From contig NZ_JAUDRJ010000003.1 of NCBI RefSeq assembly GCF_030382115.1, positions 2,967,849-2,976,690 of the forward strand: 8,842 nucleotides of DNA, read 5' to 3'. This document shows, piece by piece, positions 1 through 6,033 of this stretch. How positions within the stretch are numbered: position 1 is the first letter of the stretch; each line of letters starts with the position of its first letter. Source of the DNA: Nostoc sp. GT001. GTDB taxonomy: Bacteria; Cyanobacteriota; Cyanobacteriia; Cyanobacteriales; Nostocaceae. The position numbers were made by a program, and so were the translations under genes. Below the pieces are notes generated by a model. The model did no database searches. It had not been told where the DNA came from and worked only from the letters and a program-made list of their open reading frames with translations.

Positions 1-735
1 GGGCCTAAAGTTTTAGAACATTTAGTCGATACAGTGTTGTATTTTGAAGGCGATCGCTTTGCTTCCCATCGGTTATTACGGACAGTGAAAAACCGCTTCG
101 GCGCAACTCACGAAATCGGCATCTTTGAAATGGTGACAGATGGATTGCGAGAAGTCTCCAACCCCTCAGAGCTATTTTTAGGCAACCGTGACGATCCAGC
201 GCCAGGTACGGCAATTGTGGTTGCTTGCGAAGGTACTCGCCCGATTGTCGTGGAATTGCAAGCTTTAGTGAGTCCTACCAGCTACCCCTCACCCCGTCGT
301 GCTGGTACTGGTGTAGATTACAACCGCTTGGTACAAATTCTCGCCGTCTTAGAAAAACGGGTGGGAATTCCCATGTCGAAGTTAGATTCTTACGTTGCGT
401 CTGCGGGTGGGTTGAATGTGGAAGAACCGGCAGTAGATTTGGGAATTGCGATCGCAATTGTCGCTAGTTTCCGCGATCGCATTGTCGATCCCGGTACAGT
501 ATTAATCGGTGAAGTTGGCTTAGGTGGACAAGTGCGATCGGTTTCCCAAATGGAACTGCGGTTAAAAGAAGCTGCTAAGTTGGGATTTAAAAGAGCGATC
601 GTGCCCAAAGGGACAAAATTCCCCGATTTAAATATTGAGATATTACCAGTCTCTAAAGTCATAGATGCAATTATCGCCGCCATCCCGCATCAGGAATTGA
701 CAGCCGACGATTTAGAACCCGATGAAGATCAGTAA
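1..735 (+). CDS. radA: DNA repair protein RadA (Sms), C-terminal part, 5' end outside window
   Basis: RadA is a RecA-like ATPase that acts in the cytoplasm on recombination intermediates, promoting branch migration and repair. The frame is open from base 1 (first residues GPKVLEHLVDTVLYFEGDR), so the start, zinc finger and Walker A motif lie upstream of the window; about 244 residues remain of a family usually 450-510 long. The family signature KNRFG is at 88-102, followed by the typical ATHEIGIFEM stretch. The C-terminal half resembles the Lon-protease-like domain of RadA, including GGLNVEEPAVDLGIAIA, and the protein ends in an acidic tail before TAA at 733-735. Three HIP1 octamers lie inside the gene. 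The nearest neighbour, a Uma2 gene about 100 bases downstream, has its own Shine-Dalgarno sequence and no obvious functional link. Identification is confident from the KNRFG motif and flanking sequence. Confidence 0.95.
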   Translation, partial: GPKVLEHLVDTVLYFEGDRFASHRLLRTVKNRFGATHEIGIFEMVTDGLREVSNPSELFLGNRDDPAPGTAIVVACEGTRPIVVELQALVSPTSYPSPRRAGTGVDYNRLVQILAVLEKRVGIPMSKLDSYVASAGGLNVEEPAVDLGIAIAIVASFRDRIVDPGTVLIGEVGLGGQVRSVSQMELRLKEAAKLGFKRAIVPKGTKFPDLNIEILPVSKVIDAIIAAIPHQELTADDLEPDEDQ

Positions 736-772
736 GGATAACGGGGGAGATGAAGGAGATGAGGGAGAATAA

Positions 773-807
773 CTCCTAACTCTTCACTCCTAACTCCTAA
801 CTCAACA
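773..807. repeat. Heptanucleotide short tandem repeat (CTCCTAA type)
   Basis: Five consecutive 7-nt units can be laid out: CTCCTAA, CTCTTCA, CTCCTAA, CTCCTAA and CTCAACA. They sit between the radA stop and the next gene, preceded by a purine-rich GGAGATGA-like tract (746-769). Short tandemly repeated heptamers of this type are a known feature of filamentous cyanobacterial intergenic DNA. No function is evident. Confidence 0.75.
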
Positions 808-838
808 GTCCCTTTTACACCCCAAAGGACAATCCACC

Positions 839-1564
839 ATGACAACCCTCACCCAAGACTACAAAATCACTTGGGAAAAACTACCTGATGATTACAAACT
901 CCCTGACGATCCAGTGGATAACATCAACCAACCAGCCTTAGCTGCTGCACTCACAGAAAGCCTACAATTAGCCGGAAAAATTTCAGCTAACACCTTAACA
1001 ACAACTAATTACGGTATTTGTGCCACTCTAAACAACAAAATGGTCATTAAAGCCCCTGATTGGGCTTTCATTGCCAAAATTAATGTTAGTAGAGAAGAAG
1101 TAACACGCAGTTATACACCTCAATTACAGGGTGACATTCCCGTAATTGTGATGGAATTTATTTCTGATACACAGGAGACAGAGTATTCTATCAAAGCGAC
1201 ATATCCCCCAGGAAAATGGTTTTTCTATGAGCGCATCTTAAAAGTACCAAACTACATTATTTTTGAGCCAGATAGCGGCAGTTTAGAGATGTATCGCTTA
1301 ACCACAGAACAGTACATTTTGCAAGAGCCTGATGAAAATCAACGCTATTGGATAGCCGAAATCAATCTTTACCTTGGAGTGTCGCAAGGTACTCGTGAAA
1401 ACCGCACAGGAAAGTGGTTAAGGTGGTGGGATGAACAAGGAAACCTTTTACCTTGGGGAATAGAATTAGCCGAACAAGAACGCCAACGCACTGAACAAGA
1501 ACGCCAACGCGCTGAACGACTAGCAGCACAATTGCGGGCGGCGGGAATTGAGCCAGAAGATTAG
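839..1564 (+). CDS. Uma2-family (DUF820) putative endonuclease with C-terminal coiled coil
   Basis: A 241-residue protein of the Uma2/DUF820 family, a PD-(D/E)XK-fold group greatly expanded in cyanobacteria; its members are predicted nucleases, but their cellular targets are generally unknown. Core features visible: APDW with Asp74, then a hydrophobic strand ending in Glu106 (PVIVMEF), then Lys126 and Tyr130 in KWFFYERI, matching the family's Asp, Glu-x-hydrophobic and KxxxY positions. The usual ExLSPS after the Glu is replaced by EFISDT, a diverged form. From about residue 205 the tail is rich in Glu, Gln and Arg (EQERQRT/EQERQRA heptads) and probably forms a coiled coil, ending LRAAGIEPED. 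The ATG at 839 follows AAAGGA (824-829) at good spacing. A terminator follows at 1588-1629, so it looks monocistronic. It resembles the gene at 7952-8785 in the YERIL-x-VP/IP segment and tail design. Confidence 0.88.
   Translation: MTTLTQDYKITWEKLPDDYKLPDDPVDNINQPALAAALTESLQLAGKISANTLTTTNYGICATLNNKMVIKAPDWAFIAKINVSREEVTRSYTPQLQGDIPVIVMEFISDTQETEYSIKATYPPGKWFFYERILKVPNYIIFEPDSGSLEMYRLTTEQYILQEPDENQRYWIAEINLYLGVSQGTRENRTGKWLRWWDEQGNLLPWGIELAEQERQRTEQERQRAERLAAQLRAAGIEPED
1472..1513 (+). repeat. 21-nt tandem duplication encoding coiled-coil heptads
   Basis: Two adjacent 21-nt units (1472-1492 and 1493-1513) differ at a single base and encode EQERQRT and EQERQRA. The unit is exactly one heptad, so the duplication lengthens the predicted coiled coil of the Uma2 protein by one heptad without breaking the frame. 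Confidence 0.85.
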
Positions 1565-1587
1565 AATTCCTGTAAATAATTTAAGTT

Positions 1588-1629
1588 TGCTAGATTAGCG
1601 AAAAATTTGCTAAATCTAGCATTTTTTTT
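1588..1629 (+). terminator. Rho-independent terminator of the Uma2 gene
   Basis: The arm TGCTAGATTAGC (1588-1599) pairs with GCTAAATCTAGCA (1609-1621) with one bulged A, and the hairpin is followed at once by eight T residues (1622-1629). It starts 24 bases after the Uma2 stop codon, which is the classical position and form of an intrinsic terminator on the plus strand. Confidence 0.85.
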
Positions 1630-1775
1630 AGAAAGATGAAATTTTCAATAATACCAATTACAGCCAAAATTTGAGAGTATTTTTGTTAATTATTATTGCT
1701 AATAATACCAAAGCTAAGGCTAATTTATTCCCGTTAAAACTTGAAAAATATTATTAATAATTTCCAAGCTTGTAG

Positions 1776-1804
1776 TTGATAAGTATAATTTTATACTTTA
1801 ATAT
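1776..1804 (+). promoter_or_regulatory. Candidate promoter with palindromic operator-like element
   Basis: A TTGATA hexamer (1776-1781) and TAATAT (1799-1804) are separated by 17 bases, an acceptable sigma-70-type layout. The spacer is almost wholly filled by the palindrome AAGTATAATTTTATACTT (1781-1798; 8-bp arms, 2-bp centre), where a repressor could occlude polymerase. It lies at the 3' end of an AT-rich, gene-free stretch (1630-1775) in which I see nothing else. The -10 match is only moderate and AT-rich DNA yields such matches by chance. Confidence 0.4.
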
Positions 1805-1814
1805 AAAGACATGA

Positions 1815-1860
1815 TAAAGGCGATCGCCTAATCCCGGAAAGAAGAATGCGATCGCCTTTA
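1815..1860 (+). repeat. 13-bp inverted repeat built around two HIP1 sites
   Basis: TAAAGGCGATCGC (1815-1827) and its exact complement GCGATCGCCTTTA (1848-1860) flank a 20-base loop. Both arms contain the HIP1 octamer. There is no T-tract after it, so it does not look like a terminator. It lies in the probable 5' leader of the gene starting at 1890, close enough to the Shine-Dalgarno AGGAG (1876-1880) to influence transcript stability or ribosome loading. Confidence 0.75.
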
Positions 1861-1889
1861 TGTCACCCCTTTATCAGGAGATAAATACA

Positions 1890-2168
1890 ATGATGGCACA
1901 ATTACAAAAGTCTGCCCAATCACAGTTAAAGCAATACCTGGGTGAAAATTTAGATACACCCACCCGCAAAGAATCAACTGCACAGCCATTTCCCAACAGA
2001 GAACCGATTAAGCATCTACTGATTGGTTCTCCCAAAGCCGTTAGCAGTACAATTCACTACTTGCAGGTAATTGGCTATGCCAGTGTAGGAGATTGGAGTC
2101 CACTGCTACCAACCGCCAACCCAGGTGAAGTCATGAGTATTTTAAGCCGTCAAATTTTAACGCAATAA
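1890..2168 (+). CDS. Small conserved cyanobacterial protein of unknown function
   Basis: Encodes 92 residues from the ATG at 1890, which follows AGGAG (1876-1880) at 9 bases. An in-frame ATG at 1860 would add 10 residues but has no ribosome site and falls inside the inverted repeat, so 1890 is preferred; ATG is doubled there (1890 and 1893). The N-terminal third is polar and probably disordered (MMAQLQKSAQSQLKQYLGEN). The compact conserved-looking part begins near residue 38: IKHLLIGSPKAVSSTIHYLQ, then VIGYASVGDWSPLLPTANPGEVMSIL. From memory, this GDWSPLLPT-NPGEVMSIL block recurs in short cyanobacterial proteins without assigned function; I cannot verify that here. No catalytic motif, membrane segment or signal peptide is visible. 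It stands alone with its own promoter-like region, and a hairpin follows 14 bases after the stop. Confidence 0.75.
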   Translation: MMAQLQKSAQSQLKQYLGENLDTPTRKESTAQPFPNREPIKHLLIGSPKAVSSTIHYLQVIGYASVGDWSPLLPTANPGEVMSILSRQILTQ

Positions 2169-2182
2169 CCCCTATCTAACTT

Positions 2183-2215
2183 AGAACCCCGACTTTTTTG
2201 AAAAGTCGGGGTTCT
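2183..2215. terminator. 15-bp perfect hairpin between convergent genes
   Basis: AGAACCCCGACTTTT (2183-2197) and its exact complement (2201-2215) enclose a 3-base loop. It lies between the plus-strand gene ending at 2168 and the minus-strand HNH gene ending at 2232, so it is placed to act as a bidirectional terminator. Neither side has the U-run of a classical intrinsic terminator. The same hairpin style is, from memory, a common interspersed repeat in Nostoc-type genomes, so it may be a repeat element used as a transcription barrier. Confidence 0.6.
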
Positions 2216-2231
2216 GAACAGCGCAAGGTTT

Positions 2232-2684
2232 CTATTTTTCCTGTCGTGGATCTTCAGAGGGAGGATGAAAACCTCCTTTTATCCAAAGTTGCCGGGATTT
2301 TTGAATGAAGCGATCGCTACGGCGTAGATCATTCAAATCTAATCTATTACAAGTTGCCCGACCTGTGGGTGTGATACCAATAATTTTTGTAGCATCTGCT
2401 GACCAAACAAAGTGTTCAGACCACTGTTGCTGACGGGCATTAAATAAGGCGACTTCTTGGTTAGTTTCTGGGTCAATTCCCACCGTAAAATTATAATGAC
2501 GCTCGTTACATCGACGACAAGCTAGAGCTAAATTATCCACATCATCAGAGCCACCTAAAGATTGTGGATGAATATGATCAATTGTCAGAGGAGACGTGCT
2601 TAATGATTCAGGATAATGGCAGTATTCACATCGAAAGCCAGCACGTTTACGAACTAACTCTTGGATATGATTAGGAATTGTCAT
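2232..2684 (-). CDS. HNH endonuclease
   Basis: A 150-residue protein of the HNH nuclease superfamily, which cleaves DNA with a metal held in a beta-beta-alpha fold. In order: an N-terminal helix (IQELVRKRAGF), a first zinc pair CEYC (Cys19, Cys22), the catalytic IDHIHPQSLGG (Asp36, His37), Asn51 in VDNLALAC, and a second zinc pair CRRC (Cys56, Cys59) followed by NERH. The region after residue 65 (FTVGIDPETNQEVALFNARQQQW) resembles the C-terminal extension of stand-alone cyanobacterial HNH proteins, in which a substrate-recognition role is unproven. The ATG at 2684 overlaps the stop of the upstream gene as ATGA, so the two are probably translationally coupled. It could be a stand-alone nuclease, a toxin-like effector or a homing remnant; no intron or intein context is visible. 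Confidence 0.9.
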   Translation of the reverse strand: MTIPNHIQELVRKRAGFRCEYCHYPESLSTSPLTIDHIHPQSLGGSDDVDNLALACRRCNERHYNFTVGIDPETNQEVALFNARQQQWSEHFVWSADATKIIGITPTGRATCNRLDLNDLRRSDRFIQKSRQLWIKGGFHPPSEDPRQEK

Positions 2685-2917
2685 ACCTGAGATGCAATCA
2701 TTGCATTGATATAGCTGAAAATCTCATCTAATTCCCCAATCGCCTCCAGTTCAGCAGCTTCTTCTGGTGTCAAAGAATCAGCTTTTTTTCTATCTAGCAG
2801 TTCTTGCATCCGCAAACCCAATTCGTCTGTAAATTTAAACAAATTAAGATTATTAACTTTTTCGACTCGGATACCAGTCGTTAGCCAAGATGAAGGTTTA
2901 ACTACTGCTGGTGTCAT
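2681..2917 (-). CDS. Small acidic helical protein coupled to the HNH gene
   Basis: A 78-residue protein that immediately precedes the HNH gene and shares a 4-nt ATGA overlap with it, so the two form an operon. Residues 1-28 contain a strand-like region (TTGIRVEKVNNLNLFKF); residues 30-78 are predicted helical and acidic (LGLRMQELLDRKKADSLTPEEAAELEAIGELDEIF). The LLDRKKADSLTPEEAAELE type of motif is, from memory, seen in short proteins encoded just before cyanobacterial HNH genes. The size, acidity and order are what one expects of an antitoxin, immunity or adaptor protein, but the sequence shows no known DNA-binding or catalytic motif, so this is inference. The start at 2917 has no strong Shine-Dalgarno sequence. 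Confidence 0.75.
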   Translation of the reverse strand: MTPAVVKPSSWLTTGIRVEKVNNLNLFKFTDELGLRMQELLDRKKADSLTPEEAAELEAIGELDEIFSYINAMIASQV

Positions 2918-3043
2918 AGGTTTATGGCGATTGAATATATTGCTATTGTAGGCTCCATCAACAGCAGTTTAAATCTTCCCGCCCACGAGACTGAGTTTTG
3001 CGTATGTCAAAATAAAATATCAGTAAAACTACGGTTTTGACCA
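2918..3043. promoter_or_regulatory. Divergent intergenic region between HNH operon and kinase gene
   Basis: These 126 bases separate two divergent starts (2917 minus, 3044 plus) and must hold the promoters of both units unless transcription enters from elsewhere. The stretch is AT-rich near 3011-3018 (AATAAAAT), but I could not fit a convincing -35/-10 pair on either strand, and the kinase start at 3044 has no clear Shine-Dalgarno sequence. No palindrome stands out. Confidence 0.4.
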
Positions 3044-4426
3044 ATGGTGTGGAATCCAGGGCAGGAGTTATTTGGTAGTCGCTACATTATCGAGAGAAAA
3101 TTAGGCGAAGGTGGAGTTGGGATTACCTATCTCGCTAAAAATCGACGCGGCGAGTTGCGAGTTATCAAAACTCTCAGAGAACAAATACTCAATGATCCCA
3201 AATGGATACCACATCAAGATAAATTACGGCATGACTTCCGGGATGAAGCTTTGCGACTGGCTTTGTGTCGCCATCCTCATGTTGTGCAGGTAGAAAACGT
3301 CTTTGATGAAGGTAATTTGCCATGTATGGCGATGGACTACATCGAAGGCGAAGATTTGGGGAAGCTGATAACCGAAAAAGGGGCGTTACCAGAAGGGGAA
3401 GCACTACTATATATTAGGCAAATTGGCGAAGCTTTGATATTAGTTCATGGGAAAGGCTTGCTGCATCGGGATTTGAAGCCCAGTAATATTATGATGCGGG
3501 CGGGTAAACCAGAAGCGGTGCTAATTGACTTTGGTCTTGCTAGACAATTTATTTCTGGTGGAGTTTTAAAGCATACAGAGAATCATACTCCTGGTTATGC
3601 CCCACCAGAACAATATGCACCCATCGAACAACGGGGAGAATATATTGATGTTTACGCCTTCGCAGCTACGTTATATTCTTTAGTGACTGGACAATTGCCT
3701 ATGCCAGCACCAGCTAGGCTGCAAAATTTTACGCTACAAGCACCCAAGGAGTTGAATGGCAGTGTTAGCAACAGGGTGAATGAGGCAATTATGAAGGGGA
3801 TGGCGTTAAATTATAAGTTTCGTCCCCAGTCTGTGCAGGAGTGGTTGGATTTGTTGGGTGCAAGTGCCATACCGCCAACACAACCGGTAATATTTTCTCC
3901 CAATACATCTACATCTTGGGAATGCGTCCACGATATTTTGGGGATTTCTACAGGATTGGGGTCGCATAAAAGAATAGCCTTTAGCCCCAAGGAAGATATT
4001 TTAGCAAGTGCGACAGGTTCAGTTATTCATTTGTTGTCACCGACTACAGGTCAACTTATCCGTACCCTAACTGGTCATTGGAATAGTGTTGAGTGCATAA
4101 CTTTTAGCAATGATGGGCAAATGCTGGCTAGTGGTAGTGATGACAAAACTATCAAACTGTGGTCAGTGGCGACAGGGAAAGAAATTTGTACCTTCACAGA
4201 TGATCTTTCCGACGGAGTTTATTCCTTAGCCTTCAGTAGTGATGGGCAAATGCTCGCTAGTGCTGGTTTGGATATGGATAGTGGTAAATTGTGGTCAGTG
4301 ACAACAGGTAGAGAAATTCGCACGCTGAATGGTTATTCTGGGTATCCCTACATTCGTTCTGTAGTCTTTGGTAGTGATGGGCAAATCCTAGCTATTGGTA
4401 GTAAGGACAAGACCATAAAGCTGTGA
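3044..4426 (+). CDS. Serine/threonine protein kinase with N-terminal part of a WD40 domain (5' part of a frameshifted gene)
   Basis: A complete eukaryotic-type (Hanks) kinase domain fills residues about 14-270: glycine loop LGEGGVGITYLA (21-31), ATP-binding Lys42 in VIK, Glu68 of helix C, catalytic HRDLKPSN with Asp143, metal-binding DFG with Asp162, and the APPEQ variant of the APE motif (186-190). All catalytic residues are present, so kinase activity is expected in the cytoplasm; no membrane segment is visible. After a linker (about 275-305) WD40 repeats begin, of which the first four blades are read before TGA at 4424-4426. That stop follows DKTIKL, exactly where every other blade continues with Trp-Ser, so the end is an artefact of the extra base at 4426. 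If translated as is, the product is a 460-residue kinase with only four blades. Its natural target cannot be told from sequence. Confidence 0.9.
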   Translation: MVWNPGQELFGSRYIIERKLGEGGVGITYLAKNRRGELRVIKTLREQILNDPKWIPHQDKLRHDFRDEALRLALCRHPHVVQVENVFDEGNLPCMAMDYIEGEDLGKLITEKGALPEGEALLYIRQIGEALILVHGKGLLHRDLKPSNIMMRAGKPEAVLIDFGLARQFISGGVLKHTENHTPGYAPPEQYAPIEQRGEYIDVYAFAATLYSLVTGQLPMPAPARLQNFTLQAPKELNGSVSNRVNEAIMKGMALNYKFRPQSVQEWLDLLGASAIPPTQPVIFSPNTSTSWECVHDILGISTGLGSHKRIAFSPKEDILASATGSVIHLLSPTTGQLIRTLTGHWNSVECITFSNDGQMLASGSDDKTIKLWSVATGKEICTFTDDLSDGVYSLAFSSDGQMLASAGLDMDSGKLWSVTTGREIRTLNGYSGYPYIRSVVFGSDGQILAIGSKDKTIKL

Positions 4427-4511
4427 GTCAGCGACAACAGGGAAAGAAATTTCCACATTCATTGGTCATTCCAGAGATATTTATTCCACAGCTATCAGTA
4501 TTGATGGGCAA

Positions 4512-5735
4512 ATGTTAGCTAGTGGTGGAGAGAACGGGACTATCAAACTGTGGTCAGTGGCAACAGGGAAAGAAATTCATACCCTTACTGGCCATTCCAG
4601 AATATTTGGAAGAGTTAAGTGCATAACTTTTAGCAATGATGGGCAAATTCTGGCTAGTGGCAGTCGGGACAAGACTATCAAATTGTGGTCAGTGGCGACA
4701 GGGAAAGAAATTCGTACCCTTACTGGTCATCGCGACTTCGTTAATTCCGTCACTTTTAGTAGAGATGGACGAATGCTGGCTAGTAGTAGTGATGACGAAA
4801 CTATTAAACTATGGTCGGTGACAACAGGTAGAGAAATTCGCACCCTCACTGGTCATACTCTCTGGGTTGATTCCATAGTCATGAGCAGTGATGGGCAAAC
4901 GCTGGTTAGTGGGAGTCATGGTAGAACTATTAAAATATGCCCGACAACGGGCAAAAAAGAAATTCACACCCTCACTCATTACGATGTAAGCCAGTCTTTT
5001 TCATTAGCGATTAGTAGCGATGGGCAAATGCTAGCCAAAGGTAGTTTTGACAAAAATATAAAGCTGTGGTCGGCGACAACAGGAAAACAAATTTGCAACC
5101 TCACTGGTGGTCATTCTCATGTTTGCTCAGTAGCCTTTAGTGGTGATGGGCAAATGCTAGCCAGTGGTAGTAAGGATGGTAGCATCATACTTTGGGATAT
5201 TTCAAGAACCTGGCTAAAAACGATAAGAGGTATAAAAATTCGCCCCCTGAGTGGTCATTTCAGTTATGTTAATTCCGTCACTTTTAGTAGAGATGGACAA
5301 ATGTTGGCTAGTGGTAGTTCGGACGAGACTATCAAACTGTGGTCGGTAACAACAGGGGAAGAAATTCGCACTCTCACTGGTCATTTCGAGTCGGTTAATT
5401 CCGTCGCCTTCAGTCGTGATGGGCAAATTTTAGCTAGTGGCAGTTGGGACAAGACTATTAAACTGTGGTCAATGACAACAGGTAAAGAAATTCGCACTCT
5501 CACTGGTCATTCCGGTGGGGTTCGGTGTGTAGCCTTCAGTCGTGATGGGCAAGTACTCGCTAGTGGTAGTGGGGACAGGACTATCAAATTGTGGGAAGTA
5601 GCAACAGGTAAAGAAATTCACAGCCTGACTCATTTTGACAAGGTTTATTCCGTCGCCTTTACCCCCGATGGAAATGGGCTTGCGGCTGGAGATAGTGGCG
5701 GAAATATCAAAATTTGGCGATCGCAGTTAGTCTGA
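4512..5735 (+). CDS. WD40 repeat C-terminal part (3' part of the frameshifted kinase gene)
   Basis: This frame is open from the frameshift (4428); the first ATG in it is at 4512, giving 407 residues, but no ribosome site precedes it, so independent translation is doubtful. It encodes the end of blade 5 and blades 6-14, with unit length close to 42 residues (about 126 bases) and the recurring TTGKEIRTLTGH, VNSVTFSRDGQMLASGS and DETIKLWS segments. Such beta-propellers act as protein-binding platforms and here would present partners or substrates to the attached kinase. Blade 8 is degenerate (TIKICPTTGKK instead of TIKLWSVTTG) and blade 10 has a longer loop (DISRTWLKTIRGIKI). The last blade is the most diverged (GNGLAAGDSGGNIKIWRSQLV) and ends in a HIP1 site. 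The UPF0175/PIN pair starts 49 bases after the stop. Confidence 0.8.
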   Translation: MLASGGENGTIKLWSVATGKEIHTLTGHSRIFGRVKCITFSNDGQILASGSRDKTIKLWSVATGKEIRTLTGHRDFVNSVTFSRDGRMLASSSDDETIKLWSVTTGREIRTLTGHTLWVDSIVMSSDGQTLVSGSHGRTIKICPTTGKKEIHTLTHYDVSQSFSLAISSDGQMLAKGSFDKNIKLWSATTGKQICNLTGGHSHVCSVAFSGDGQMLASGSKDGSIILWDISRTWLKTIRGIKIRPLSGHFSYVNSVTFSRDGQMLASGSSDETIKLWSVTTGEEIRTLTGHFESVNSVAFSRDGQILASGSWDKTIKLWSMTTGKEIRTLTGHSGGVRCVAFSRDGQVLASGSGDRTIKLWEVATGKEIHSLTHFDKVYSVAFTPDGNGLAAGDSGGNIKIWRSQLV

Positions 5736-5784
5736 CAATAACAGCGTCAAAATAGTAAGTAATACTTGTAAACAATCAACAAAT

Positions 5785-6033
5785 ATGAGCGTCATTATAT
5801 CGGATGAAACCTTAAATGCCTGTGGAATGACCGCAACCGAATTCAAACAGGAAATTGCATTGCTATTGTTTCAGTCTGGTAAATTGCCTGTAGGACACGC
5901 CAGCAAGTTAGCCCAAATGGATAAAGTACGGTTTCGACAACTGCTCAAAGAACGCCAAATTCCGCTTTATTCTTATGACATAGAAGATTTTGAACTAGAT
6001 TTAAAAAACTTGCGGGAGTTAGGCAGGTTGTGA
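5785..6033 (+). CDS. UPF0175 family antitoxin-like protein
   Basis: An 82-residue protein of the UPF0175 family, found next to PIN-domain toxins and thought to act as their antitoxin and DNA-binding autoregulator. Visible family features: an N-terminal strand (MSVIISDETLNACGM), a helix TEFKQEIALLLFQSGKL (19-34), a helix-turn-helix-like block VGHASKLAQMDKVRFRQLLKERQIP (36-60), and the conserved end YSYDIEDFELDL (62-73). No strong Shine-Dalgarno sequence precedes the ATG at 5785. The stop overlaps the start of the PIN gene as GTGA (6030-6033), which supports coupled expression. Assignment to UPF0175 is confident; the antitoxin role follows from family and context. Confidence 0.88.
   Translation: MSVIISDETLNACGMTATEFKQEIALLLFQSGKLPVGHASKLAQMDKVRFRQLLKERQIPLYSYDIEDFELDLKNLRELGRL

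Larger units (their letters stand above)
3044..5735 (+). pseudogene. Ser/Thr kinase-WD40 repeat gene broken by a single-base insertion
   Basis: Removing one base, A4426, changes CTG TGA GTC to CTG TGG TCA and joins the two reading frames into one of 896 residues, with no stop between 4428 and 4512 (SATTGKEISTFIGHSRD and onward). The joined protein has the kinase domain, then 14 WD40 blades by my count, each with an LASGS..D-TIKLW-like end. An internal control supports an insertion: GTGCATAACTTTTAGCAATG occurs at 4093 in one frame and again at 4619 in the other, 526 bases apart, that is four blade units plus one base. The extra A is not in a homopolymer run. Options are a recent loss-of-function mutation, a sequence error, or much less likely recoding; CTG cannot re-pair well after a +1 slip. 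Kinase-WD40 fusions are well known in Nostoc-type cyanobacteria. Confidence 0.85.

Noticed and set aside
390..683. Minus-strand open frame of 97 residues opposite radA
   Set aside because: Lies wholly inside a confidently identified gene and has no recognisable domain; a shadow frame.
1860..1889. Upstream ATG at 1860 as the start of the 92-residue protein
   Set aside because: No ribosome site; it overlaps the inverted repeat, while ATG 1890 has AGGAG at ideal spacing.
4421..4430. Programmed +1 frameshift like that of the release factor 2 gene (codon then TGA)
   Set aside because: The slip codon would be CTG moving onto TGT, which re-pairs poorly, and no stimulating Shine-Dalgarno-like sequence precedes it. 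A plain insertion explains the data better.
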